Of a stretch of DNA of 11,668 nucleotides, positions 1-9,182 are shown one piece after another (the first letter of the stretch is position 1; every line of letters starts with the position of its first letter). The notes beneath the pieces are model-generated. The model did not search any database, was not told where the DNA came from, and worked only from the letters and a program-made list of their open reading frames with translations. Source of the stretch: Gammaproteobacteria bacterium (GTDB lineage Bacteria > Pseudomonadota > Gammaproteobacteria > HK1); NCBI GenBank assembly GCA_022822245.1, contig JAJECB010000455.1, positions 1 to 11,668 on the forward strand, in the 5' to 3' direction. Made by a program: the position numbers and the translations under genes.

Positions 1-313
1 CTCCGAAGCTCAGCCGCACGACCGGATGCGGGTTGTCCCAGTCCCAGCGGTCGTGGATGTGCAGCCCGCGGAAGAGCGGCTCGCTGCAGGCGAACAGTTC
101 CTTGAGGGTGTCGATCAGCAGGCTCTTGCCGAAGCGCCGCGGGCGCGAGAGGAAGTAGTGCTTGCCTTCGTCGACCAGCCGCGCGAGCCAGGCGGTCTTG
201 TCCACGTAGTAGCAGCCCTCCTCACGGATCTCGCGGAAGGTCTGGATGCCGATGGGCAGCTTGCGGCGGACCCCCGGCTCTGCGCGGAGCATCGAATCCG
301 GCGGATTCTGCAT
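1..313 (-). CDS. AAA-ATPase-like family protein, N-terminal part (truncated by window edge)
   Basis: The reverse strand reads from an ATG at 313-311 to the left edge without a stop, giving 104 residues. The protein starts MQNPPDSMLR and contains KLPIGIQTFREIREEGCYYV (residues 18-37), then DKTAWLARLVDEG, a Walker-A-like SRPRRFGKSLL (about residues 56-66), KELF, and WDWDNPHPVVRLSFG at the end. This order (P-I-G-x-x-x-F-R-E-I, Y-Y-V-D-K-T, R-P-R-R-F-G-K-S) is the hallmark of the AAA-ATPase-like family (PF09820 type), whose full members usually continue into a C-terminal PD-(D/E)XK nuclease-like domain that lies outside this window. The cellular role of the family is not settled; links to defence or mobile elements are often suggested but unproven. 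A GGAG lies about 14 nt upstream of the ATG, a weak ribosome site. It is transcribed divergently from the cas operon. The family call is firm; the function is not known. Confidence 0.88.
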   Translation of the reverse strand, partial: MQNPPDSMLRAEPGVRRKLPIGIQTFREIREEGCYYVDKTAWLARLVDEGKHYFLSRPRRFGKSLLIDTLKELFACSEPLFRGLHIHDRWDWDNPHPVVRLSFG

Positions 314-778
314 CGTTGTCTCTCGGCTCCGAGGAGACGACTGCCGACTATACTCCCAACCGCACCGCGAGACCTGCCCCCGATCGGTTCCCGGCGGGAC
401 GAAGCCGTCGAACAGAATGGCTCCCGGACCGCGCGACGCATGACCTTCTCTCTCGCCACCTTCCTCGGTCGCGAGTGCGGCCGCCCAGACGCGCATATCG
501 GGCCGCAACCTGCCGGTTCTCCACCGATGTGACGCCGGGAATCTTCTCGACCGGATACCGGCCGCTCCAGCCCGGTGCGGGTGGTGCGGCTGCGGTCCGC
601 GGCCCGTCCAACCGGATCGACAGGCTGGCAAGCCCCGAGAAGAGCGTGTGCAGCGCCGCTGGGTGGCGATCCATGTTTTTCCGTGGTGTCGGCAGACGGG
701 GCTCACGTGGTGAGCCAGTGACGCCCTACACTGGCGCTCCGAGTCGGCCGAATTACGTGGGTCGTCGGGGAGAATGAG
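314..778. other. Divergent intergenic spacer between the AAA-ATPase-like gene and the cas operon
   Basis: This spacer of about 465 nt separates the leftward ATPase gene from the rightward cas3. Open frames exist on both strands, for example about 108 codons leftward from an ATG at 674, but their translations are arginine- and proline-rich, match no family I recognise, and look like GC-rich chance frames. The spacer must hold promoters for both flanking genes, though I could not identify convincing -35/-10 boxes. Visible structure: an imperfect palindrome at 318-338 next to the ATPase start, a short run of five T at 676-680, and two overlapping inverted repeats at 700-735. I see no CRISPR repeats, tRNA or terminator. 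Confidence 0.6.
700..735. promoter_or_regulatory. Two interlocking inverted repeats upstream of cas3 (candidate operator)
   Basis: Positions 700-716 read GGCTCAC-GTG-GTGAGCC, a perfect 7-bp inverted repeat with a 3-nt centre. Positions 714-735 form a second perfect 7-bp inverted repeat, GCCAGTG (714-720) and CACTGGC (729-735), with an 8-nt centre. The two share bases 714-716, so as RNA hairpins they are mutually exclusive. They end 43 nt before the cas3 start codon, where a promoter or repressor site for the operon would be expected. There is no T tract, so an intrinsic terminator is unlikely. A regulatory role is inferred from position and symmetry only; the binding protein is unknown. Confidence 0.45.
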
Positions 779-2518
779 GTGAGCAGCTCGACCATACGCC
801 GGGCGACGAAGTCTCCCGCGGAGAGCGGCCTCGACGGGGCGGCAATCTACCGCATCGCCCTCGGCGGGGAGGCGCAGCCCGACCCTTGGCAACAGGCCCT
901 CATGGATGAGGAGTGGCCCCAGGTCCTGATCGCCCCCACCGGATCGGGCAAGACGGCGGCCGCCACCCTTGGTTGGGCCGCACACCGGCTCCGCTCGCCC
1001 GGCACGACGCCGCGCCGCTTGGTGTGGTGCCTGCCGATGCGAACCCTGGTCGAGCAGACCGCGGATGCCGTCAAGGAATGGTTCCATCGGCTCGCGGCGG
1101 AGGTGGGCGGCGCTGGCGTGCTGCCCGGCCCGGAGGAGGTCCACGTCCTCATGGGCGGTGTCGAGGCGGGCGACTGGCTTGCGAAGCCGGAACGCCCGGC
1201 CGTGCTCGTCGGCACCCAGGACATGCTCCTCAGCCGCGCGCTCATGCGCGGCTACGCCGCCTCGCGAACCAACTGGCCGATGGAGTTCGCGCTGCTTCAC
1301 GACGACGCCCAGTGGGTCTTCGACGAAGTGCAGCTCATGGGAGCGGGCCGCGCCACCTCGGTGCAGCTCGAAGCCTTTCGCCGATGCGAGGCCGCGTGCG
1401 CCGCGAGTGCGGATCGCCCGAACGGCCGCCCCGCCCGCAGCCTCTGGATTTCGGCCACCCTCGATCCGGCATGGCTCGAGACCGTGGACCACGCCGAACC
1501 ATCGCCGGAAGCCGTGGTACGGGTCGATCCGGAGGCGGAGGCGGGCAGCCGCTTGACTTGTCTTGCCAAGGCGAAGAAGACGCTTCGCCGCTCCGACGTC
1601 GCGCCGGCGTCTCCCAAGTCCGGTGACGTCAATCGTTATGTCGCGGAGGTCGCGGAATCGATCCTGGCTTCCCATCGTCCCGGGCATATGACCCTCGTGA
1701 TCGTCAACCGGGTGGCGCGAGCGCAAGCCCTCCATGCGGCAATCGAGCGATTGCTCCGACAGCGCGAGCCACCGCCGCCGACGCTCGCTCTCGTCCACTC
1801 GCGTTTCCGCCCGGCCGAGCGCGAGCGCGAAATGACCAAGGTGACCGGTGGAGAGTCGAATGACCTCATCGTGGTCGCCACGCAGGCCGTCGAAGCCGGT
1901 GTCGACATCTCCGCCGCCGTCATGTTCACCGAGCTTGCGCCCTGGTCCTCCATGGTGCAGCGCTTCGGCCGCGCGAACCGGTACGCGAAGCTCGACGGCG
2001 GCGCCGACATCCACTGGATCGACCTGCTCGGCGAGGCGGACAACGAGAAGGCCGAGATCGGTCTGGCGCTTCCCTACGCGGCCGAGGAGCTGTGGGAGGC
2101 GCGGGAACGACTCACGTCACTGGTCGACGCGGCTCCTGCGCATCTTCCCCCGCCGGACGCCATCGATCCCCCGCGCCGGGCCATCCGCAGGAAGGACCTT
2201 GACGATCTCTTCGATACGGACCCGGACCTGACCGGCTTCAATGTCGATGTGTCCCCTTACGTCCGCGATGCGGACGACACCGACATCCGCCTCTTCTGGC
2301 GCGGCCTGCGCGACCTGTCCTCCTCAGCCGCCGAAGGGCCGCCCCGGCCCCACGCGGGCGAGGCTGTGCGCGGCTCCGATCGGCGGGACCAAGGACTGGC
2401 TGAGGAAGGTACGCGGGAAGCGCTCCGGCGATCCCGTCTTCGTACGCGATCCGCAGTGGCGGAGCGCGGAGGGGTTGGCGCGCGACGCGCCGCCCGGCTG
2501 GCGGCCCTTCCGGGATGA
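779..2518 (+). CDS. cas3: Cas3 (subtype I-G), helicase part; frame broken at about 2360-2364
   Basis: This is the superfamily 2 helicase part of the Cas3 nuclease-helicase, which unwinds and pulls in target DNA after Cascade binding. Visible motifs are APTGSGKT (Walker A, residues 52-59), DEVQ (motif II, 182-185), SATLD (motif III, from 225), ATQAVEAGVDIS (from 367) and QRFGRANR (motif VI, 394-401). The segment WVFDEVQLMGAG matches the I-G (GSU0051-type) Cas3 group as I know it, where the HD domain is C-terminal rather than N-terminal. The start is a GTG at 779 with GGGGAG 6 nt upstream. Homology-like sequence stays in this frame to about 2362 (FWRGLRDL, then PPRPHAGE); beyond that the frame gives arginine-rich sequence up to a TGA at 2516-2518, while the family-like sequence ELCAAPIGGTKDWLRK resumes one base later. 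One extra base at GAGG (2360-2363) explains this. Joined with the HD part, the protein would be about 867 residues, a full-length Cas3. Confidence 0.9.
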   Translation: MSSSTIRRATKSPAESGLDGAAIYRIALGGEAQPDPWQQALMDEEWPQVLIAPTGSGKTAAATLGWAAHRLRSPGTTPRRLVWCLPMRTLVEQTADAVKEWFHRLAAEVGGAGVLPGPEEVHVLMGGVEAGDWLAKPERPAVLVGTQDMLLSRALMRGYAASRTNWPMEFALLHDDAQWVFDEVQLMGAGRATSVQLEAFRRCEAACAASADRPNGRPARSLWISATLDPAWLETVDHAEPSPEAVVRVDPEAEAGSRLTCLAKAKKTLRRSDVAPASPKSGDVNRYVAEVAESILASHRPGHMTLVIVNRVARAQALHAAIERLLRQREPPPPTLALVHSRFRPAEREREMTKVTGGESNDLIVVATQAVEAGVDISAAVMFTELAPWSSMVQRFGRANRYAKLDGGADIHWIDLLGEADNEKAEIGLALPYAAEELWEARERLTSLVDAAPAHLPPPDAIDPPRRAIRRKDLDDLFDTDPDLTGFNVDVSPYVRDADDTDIRLFWRGLRDLSSSAAEGPPRPHAGEAVRGSDRRDQGLAEEGTREALRRSRLRTRSAVAERGGVGARRAARLAALPG

Positions 2519-3383
2519 ACCGTGGCCGGGAATGACCCTGCTCGTCGACACGGCAGCCGGTGGCTACGATGAATCCATCGGGTTCACGGGCGATCCCAAG
2601 CACGTTCCGTCGGCGATCGCCAGCTCTGCGGGCCTCGCCACCGATTCTGCTTCGCCGTCGGGCGCGGACGAGGGGGGCCACGACGAAGATCCGCGAAGCA
2701 TGATCGGAGCGCGGGTGCTCCTCACCGATCATCTCGCTCACGTCGCCGCGGAGGCCGAGGCCCTCTGCCGCGCCCTCGCCGTCGACCCCGAGACCCGGAG
2801 TGCCATTGTCCGGGCGGCTCGCTGGCACGGCCTGGGCAAGGCGCATGAGGTCTTCCAGGGCACCATGCGCCGGGGCCTCCCCGAGCCCGACGCGAGCGGG
2901 GGCAGGCTCCTCGCGAAGACGGTCGGGACGCACTTGAGACATGGCCGCGCCTATTTTCGACACGAGTTGGCCTCCGCCCTTGCGTTCCTCGACCACGAGC
3001 GCTGGTCGCGTGACGCCGATCTCGTGGCCTATCTGATTGCCGCCCACCACGGGAAGGTGCGGATGAACCTCCGTGCGCTGCCGCGCGAGCAGGCGCCAAC
3101 GGGCGAGCGGGCGGGCGCACGCTTCGCCCGCGGGGTATGGGAAGGCGACGAGCTGCCGAACGTCGATCTCGGCGCCAGCGAGAGCTGGCCAGGCGGATCT
3201 CTCACCCTGTCGATCATGGAGCTCGGTTGGGACGAAGCGACGCGCGAGAGCTGGACCGAGCGTACACGCGATCTGCTGGCGCGCTTCGGCCCCTTCCGGC
3301 TCGCCTGGATGGAGACCATCGTCCGCCTCGCCGACTGGCGGGCGTCGGCGAAGGAACGGGAGGGAAGCCATGGCGACGCCTGA
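2364..3383 (+). CDS. cas3: Cas3 (subtype I-G), C-terminal HD nuclease part, with His-Gly in place of His-Asp
   Basis: This is the continuation of Cas3 in the next frame: LCAAPIGGTKDWLRK, then GMTLLVDTAAGGYDESIGFTG (2529-2591), then an HD phosphohydrolase-type domain. HD metal-site elements are present in order: DHLAHV (2727-2744), WHGLGKAHEVFQ (2823-2858), RHELASALAF (from 2958) and AAHHGK (3039-3056). The second element normally reads H-D-x-G-K; here codon 2829-2831 is GGC (Gly) where GAC (Asp) is expected, one transition away. The HD Asp is a metal ligand in Cas3 nucleases, so cleavage is probably lost. If the fragment is made separately, the first in-frame ATG after the break is at 2532, without a clear ribosome site. 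It ends in TGA at 3381-3383, overlapping the csx17 start by 14 nt, which implies translational coupling. Domain identity is strong; activity is doubtful. Confidence 0.87.
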   Translation: MCAAPIGGTKDWLRKVRGKRSGDPVFVRDPQWRSAEGLARDAPPGWRPFRDEPWPGMTLLVDTAAGGYDESIGFTGDPKHVPSAIASSAGLATDSASPSGADEGGHDEDPRSMIGARVLLTDHLAHVAAEAEALCRALAVDPETRSAIVRAARWHGLGKAHEVFQGTMRRGLPEPDASGGRLLAKTVGTHLRHGRAYFRHELASALAFLDHERWSRDADLVAYLIAAHHGKVRMNLRALPREQAPTGERAGARFARGVWEGDELPNVDLGASESWPGGSLTLSIMELGWDEATRESWTERTRDLLARFGPFRLAWMETIVRLADWRASAKEREGSHGDA

Positions 3384-5207
3384 GCCGCTGGTGCTCGACG
3401 GATGCACCCCCACGCCGCTGGCGTCCTACCTGAAGGCGCTCGGCGTCCTCCGCCTGCTCTCCTCGCCGGCCAACAACCTGAGCGGCGAGGCCGCCGACCC
3501 GCACGCTCGGGGCTGGTGGGAGAACGAGCGCTTTAATCTGAGGACGGCGCTCACTCGCGACGCCGTGCTTCGCTTCTTTCTGGAGGACTACGCACCGAGT
3601 CCGATCATCGCGCCGTGGAATGGCCGCGCCGGATTCCTGGAGGGGGAAGATCAGGAGAAATCGACGCGCGCCGGCGCCGATCTCATGCGCAGGTTCGAAG
3701 CAAGCTCGGCCCGACGTTTCGCAACCATGCGGCGGACCATCGAACGTTCGCGTGCCAACGATGAGGTTGCCGGACTCAACAGCCTTCGTGCGAGGACAAA
3801 GACGCTCAAGAACGAACTGAAGACATTGCAGGGAGAGGAGAGGAAGTCCCGGGACGAGGAAAGGAGGAGTGCAGAGAAGAAGGAGAAGCAATCCAAGAGT
3901 GTACTGCTTCCGGCCCTGCGGTCCGCAACCGAGCCGGAGCATGTCCCATACATCGACGCCTGTTATGTGCTTTCGACCGACGAAACTCCGATGCCATTGC
4001 TCGGATCTGGCGGGAACGACGGCAGTCGTGATTTCGGCGTCAATTTCGCGGACGAGTTGACCCAGTTGTTCAAGGTTGACGACGGCTCCGCTACGGAATC
4101 TGGAAAATCATCGCTCGATGCTGCGCTTTTCGGCGGAGGTCGCCTTCCTTCCCGCGGCACGATGGGTCAGTTCAGTCCCGGTCAGGGCGGAAGCAATGCA
4201 ACGACCGGATATGAGGGCCGGAATCCCCTGAATCCATGGGAGGTCGTGCTGGCGATGGAAGGAACCATCTTATTCGCAGGCGCTCTGACTCGAAGCTGGG
4301 GGACGGAGGGCGGCAGCCGGGGCGCGTTCCCGTTCACCTTCGAACCCATTGCGGCGGCCGCCGGGAACCTTTCGCCGGAAGACCCGAATCGTCCTCGCGG
4401 GGAAATCTGGACGCCGTTGTGGAAGAAGCCCGCCGCGTTCCTCGAGATCGCGGCAGTCTTTTCGGAAGGCAGGCTTACCTTGGGACGCCGCACCGCGCGA
4501 ACCGGCCTGGATGCCGCCCGCTCCGTTGCACAGATTGGGCTGGCCCGGGGAATCAACAGCTTCGAGCGTTATTCCATCGTTCAACCCGACAGCAAGATGC
4601 CGTATCAAGCGACTCCACTCGGCCGGATCGATACGCCCGACCATCCACGCCGGGACCTGATCGCCGATCTGGAAGCCGGCGACTGGTTGGAACGGGCGCA
4701 GCGGCTTGCCGGAAACAGAAAGGCGTCCCCCAGCCGAGCCCGGCATGCAATACGCCGCTTGGAAGATTCGCTGTTCCGGATGACGAGTGGTGCCCGGGCG
4801 CCCGAAGGGAGCCGCAGCGCATTGATGGCTATCGGCGGCTTCGTCGACTGGCTGACCACGAATCGAAAGGCCCGCGCAGAGCTGAGTCCTCCACCGAGAT
4901 TGTCGCGGGATTGGATTCGGCAGGCGGACGATGGCACGCCCGAATTCCGGATCGCGGCCGCCCTCGCCGGCCTCGGGATTCCTCCGTTGGCGCCGTCCGG
5001 CAAGCCCGCGCCTGTGTCTGCGGACGGTGCCTCAGCGACGGGTCCGGTGCCCGCCGCGTATGACAAGCCGCTGGACGAAGGCTCCGGAAATCCCATCGTT
5101 CCCGCATTGCCGATGGCGACCCATTTCGCGCCGATCGACGAGCGGCGCTTTTTCAATGGTGCGGCTCTGCGCAGACGCCGGGCTGGGCGACCGACACGCC
5201 ACCCACC

Positions 5208-6810
<1,603 letters not shown>

Positions 6811-6815
6811 GGGGG

Positions 6816-8468
6816 ATGTTCGCCCTGACCTTCGGCTTCCCCGCCGGCCGCTACCACGCGACGCCGTGGGGCCGGAACGTCAACGAAGCGGACGTCGCGT
6901 GGCCGCCGGAGCCTTGGCGGCTGTTGCGCGCGATGGTCGCTGCCTGGTGGCGCAAGGGCGATCGCGAGCGCTGGTCGGAGGACGATCTCGCCGCCCTCAT
7001 CGATGCGCTGGCTGAAACACCGCCCGTCTACCGCCTGCCCGAGGGCGCGATCCACGCCCACACTCGCCATTACATGCCGCAGGGCAAGATGGAGAAGGGG
7101 AGAGAGAGAACGGCGCTCGTATTCGACGGGTTCGTTCATTTGCCGGAAGGGGCGGAAATCGTCGCGGCGTGGCCCGACCTGACCCTGAACGGGAGTCTTT
7201 TCGAGTTGGCGGTGGACCTCGCCGAGTCAATCGGCTATCTCGGCCGCGCCGAGAGCTGGACGGAATGTCGGGCCGTGGACGAATGGAGCGGCGAGGCGAA
7301 CTGTCGGGTCATGGAAGCCGATGGCGCTGGAACTCCGGTGCGCGTGCTCGCGCCGCGCTCGCCCGCCGCGTATGCGGCCGAACGACAGCGCCTGATCGCG
7401 AACGCCGGGCAGGAAACCACCGTCGGCGCAACATCGCGGCGGCGTTCGTCGAAGACCCGTAGCGCCCAAGCCGAACCGGCGTTTCGGAGCAGGGCTACCG
7501 GCGCAGACACGCTGCCGGCACGGCTCGTCGATGCGTTGGCGCTCGATACCGCGGACTACCAGGATCGGGGATGGAGCCGTCCGCCGGCGGCACACGAAGT
7601 CGTCCATGTGCGCGCCGAGGACGCGAGCCCTGGCGTCATTCCCCGTACCTTCGCCGGGCGTCGCCGCGCCTCCCGGAGTGAAGACCGGCCGACCATCGCG
7701 CGATTTTTGGTGGCCGGAAGGCCCCTTCCCCGCATCGAAGATGCCGTCAGGATCGGGGAGCTCATGCGCCGCGCCGCTCTCGCGCAGTTCGGCTGGAGGA
7801 AGGACGAGGCGACGGGGCGGGCGATTCCCCGCGCGCCATGGCAGATCTCGGGTCGGGGCACCGATGGCCGGCCTCTTGCGGACCCCGCCCACCCCCATGC
7901 CTTCTGGCTGCCGGAGGACGCGGATGCGGATGGCTGGATCGACCACATCTCGGTCTACATCGAGAGCGGGATCGACGATGCCGTCCGCGCCCGACTCGAC
8001 CGGATCACCCGACTCTGGCTCGCGCCGAGGCAACGAGCGAGTGACGACGAGTCCGAGCCTGCGGCGGTGCGGGAATGGCGGCTCGCGCTGGAAGGCTTCG
8101 GCCGCCCCACCGACTTCGCCGGGAGCGCGCGGATCTTCGCCGCTTCGAAGCAATGGCGGAGCGTGACGCCGTTTCTGGCTGCCGGGCACTTGAAGGCATC
8201 CGGCTACCCGGGCGAGGTTCTCCGCTTGCTCAAGCGCCGCGGCCTGGATGCGGACGGAGTGGAGGTCGAGGAGTTGAAGAGTATCGCTATCGGTGGAACC
8301 ATGCGCCGCGCCCTCCATTTCCACCGGTTCCGTTCACGTGGCGGTGAGAAGCAGCCCGACACCGCGGGGGCCATCCTGCGTATCGCCTTCCCGCAGCCGC
8401 TCACCGGGCCGCTCGCCATCGGGTTCGGCAGCCACTTCGGCCTCGGGCTCTTTACGCCCGAGGACTGA
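6816..8468 (+). CDS. csb2: Csb2 (Cas5-Cas6 fusion, GSU0054 family), crRNA-processing subunit of type I-G
   Basis: Csb2 combines Cas5 and Cas6 roles in subtype I-G: it cleaves pre-crRNA in the repeat and stays bound to the 3' end of the mature crRNA in the effector. The 550-residue protein starts at ATG 6816, 5 nt after the csb1 stop; a run of six G touches the ATG, and GGAAG 8-9 nt upstream is the better ribosome site. The N-terminus MFALTFGFPAGRYHATPWGR followed by EADVAWPPEPWRLLRAMVAAW is the family signature (Cas5-like RAMP domain). The second half holds ADPAHPHAFWLPEDADADGW (His359, His361) and DHISVYIESG, and the C-terminus carries a glycine-rich loop GFGSHFGLGLF (from residue 536) typical of Cas6/RAMP folds. 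His359, His361 and His539 are candidates for the RNase site, not proven. The frame is intact. It is the last gene of the operon; no cas4-cas1 or cas2 follows. Confidence 0.93.
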   Translation: MFALTFGFPAGRYHATPWGRNVNEADVAWPPEPWRLLRAMVAAWWRKGDRERWSEDDLAALIDALAETPPVYRLPEGAIHAHTRHYMPQGKMEKGRERTALVFDGFVHLPEGAEIVAAWPDLTLNGSLFELAVDLAESIGYLGRAESWTECRAVDEWSGEANCRVMEADGAGTPVRVLAPRSPAAYAAERQRLIANAGQETTVGATSRRRSSKTRSAQAEPAFRSRATGADTLPARLVDALALDTADYQDRGWSRPPAAHEVVHVRAEDASPGVIPRTFAGRRRASRSEDRPTIARFLVAGRPLPRIEDAVRIGELMRRAALAQFGWRKDEATGRAIPRAPWQISGRGTDGRPLADPAHPHAFWLPEDADADGWIDHISVYIESGIDDAVRARLDRITRLWLAPRQRASDDESEPAAVREWRLALEGFGRPTDFAGSARIFAASKQWRSVTPFLAAGHLKASGYPGEVLRLLKRRGLDADGVEVEELKSIAIGGTMRRALHFHRFRSRGGEKQPDTAGAILRIAFPQPLTGPLAIGFGSHFGLGLFTPED

Positions 8469-8857
8469 GTCGCGGGAAGTCCGGGTGGTGGCCAGCAATG
8501 TGCGGGTACGGCCGGGCAAGGTGAGAGGTCATTTCACGCTGGAGGAGATAAATCCCCTCTCCCGTGGGGAGAGGGGTCGGGGTGAGGGAAGGAGTAGCGT
8601 CGGCCAGGTGGCGAGGAGGCTCTCGACCGATGCCACTCTCCCCGTTCCCGCCGGAGGAGAGGGCCGGCTATCCCCCTCTCCAGACAGCGTGAGTCGACCT
8701 CGGAAAACGAAGGCTTGGCGGGTGACTTCGGCAGGTCAGAGCGGTAGGCTGGCCAACCCCCCGGCTGAACTGAGAGTTACGGCAGCGGGGCGGCCGGCGT
8801 GGTCACCCCGACCGGCAAGTCCGGTTCGGTCACGAGCCGCGGGAAGGAACCAACTCG
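8469..8857. other. Spacer after the cas operon, with no CRISPR array and no adaptation genes
   Basis: In many I-G loci this place holds cas4-cas1, cas2 and the CRISPR array. Here about 390 nt contain none of them: I see no direct repeats of 28-37 nt at regular spacing and no family-like reading frame. A plus-strand frame across 8293-8901 is open but is a low-complexity Arg/Ser/Pro shadow. What is present is the dispersed hairpin element at 8554-8681, and an imperfect hairpin at 8808-8829 (CCGACCGG, 5-nt loop, CCGGT-t-CGG) some 30 nt before the next small gene. No T tract marks an intrinsic terminator for the cas operon. Confidence 0.65.
8554..8681. repeat. REP-like dispersed hairpin element (CCCCTCTCCC/GGGAGAGGGG type)
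   Basis: Positions 8554-8576 form a perfect hairpin, CCCCTCTCCC, loop GTG, GGGAGAGGGG. It is followed directly by TCGGGGTGAGGG (8577-8588), the usual tail of a dispersed extragenic element seen in many GC-rich bacteria. A second hairpin at 8656-8681 pairs GGAGAGGG (8656-8663) with CCCTCTCC (8674-8681) over a 10-nt loop and may be the partner in a two-hairpin (BIME- or MITE-like) unit of about 128 nt. Such units are non-coding and may modulate mRNA 3' ends or derive from REP-associated transposition; no transposase is nearby. The first hairpin is certain; treating both as one unit is inference. Confidence 0.7.
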
Positions 8858-9076
8858 ATGAACGCGAACAAGAACAGGGTCGAAACCGTGAGGATCGGTG
8901 ACAAGGACGTTTCGCTCACGCCCTCCGCTGCGTTGCTCTACCGGAAGATCGGCCCCTCGCCCGCACCCCGTATGCTGACGAAGGAGGAGATCGAGTTGCT
9001 GAGGCGGAGCGCGAGAGAGGTCTCCGAGGTGATACGAGAAATAGTCGCGAACGATGGCAGCAAATCAGGAAGCTGA
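8858..9076 (+). CDS. Small hypothetical protein (72 residues)
   Basis: The frame starts at ATG 8858 with AAGGAA about 8 nt upstream and ends at TGA 9074-9076. The product begins MNANKNRVETVRIGDKDVSL, has a proline-containing middle (YRKIGPSPAPRM) and ends with a predicted amphipathic helix (TKEEIELLRRSAREVSEVIR). Codons favour G or C in third position at the start and more A near the 3' end (ATA, CGA, GAA, AAA, TCA). I recognise no domain, signal peptide or membrane segment. It could be a small regulator or structural peptide; no function can be assigned. It lies between the hairpin element and the convergent aldo/keto reductase and has no evident link to the cas genes beyond position. Confidence 0.55.
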   Translation: MNANKNRVETVRIGDKDVSLTPSAALLYRKIGPSPAPRMLTKEEIELLRRSAREVSEVIREIVANDGSKSGS

Positions 9077-9182
9077 AGTTGCGCCCGATATCCGCGCCCG
9101 CGCAACCCTCCTGTGTGCATCCGACACCGGCTGGCTACGAGCACACTGCTTGTTCGATGGACAACGGTTGGATTGCGCCATT

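Noticed and set aside
348..674. Minus-strand open frame of 108 codons in the spacer before cas3
   Set aside because: Arg/Pro-rich translation with no recognisable motif; GC-rich DNA makes long chance frames common, and nothing supports its start.
1322..1333. DEVQ in place of DEAD/DEAH in helicase motif II as a possible defect
   Set aside because: The surrounding WVFDEVQLMG pattern is, as far as I know, normal for I-G Cas3, and the acidic Asp-Glu pair is kept.
2238..3413. Long minus-strand open frame of 391 codons opposite the Cas3 HD region
   Set aside because: It is antisense to clear HD-domain coding sequence; its Arg/Gly-rich translation is a typical shadow frame.
5146..5157. Programmed -1 frameshift site at the T5 run in csx17
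   Set aside because: The heptamer CTTTTTC does not fit the standard X-XXY-YYZ pattern, and family-like sequence seems to continue in the original frame past it (FFNGAA); kept only as an alternative in the csx17 finding.
8469..8857. Possible remnant CRISPR array after csb2
   Set aside because: No repeat unit of array size recurs; the only repeats are hairpin arms of the dispersed element and a short 6-nt GGTCAC pair.
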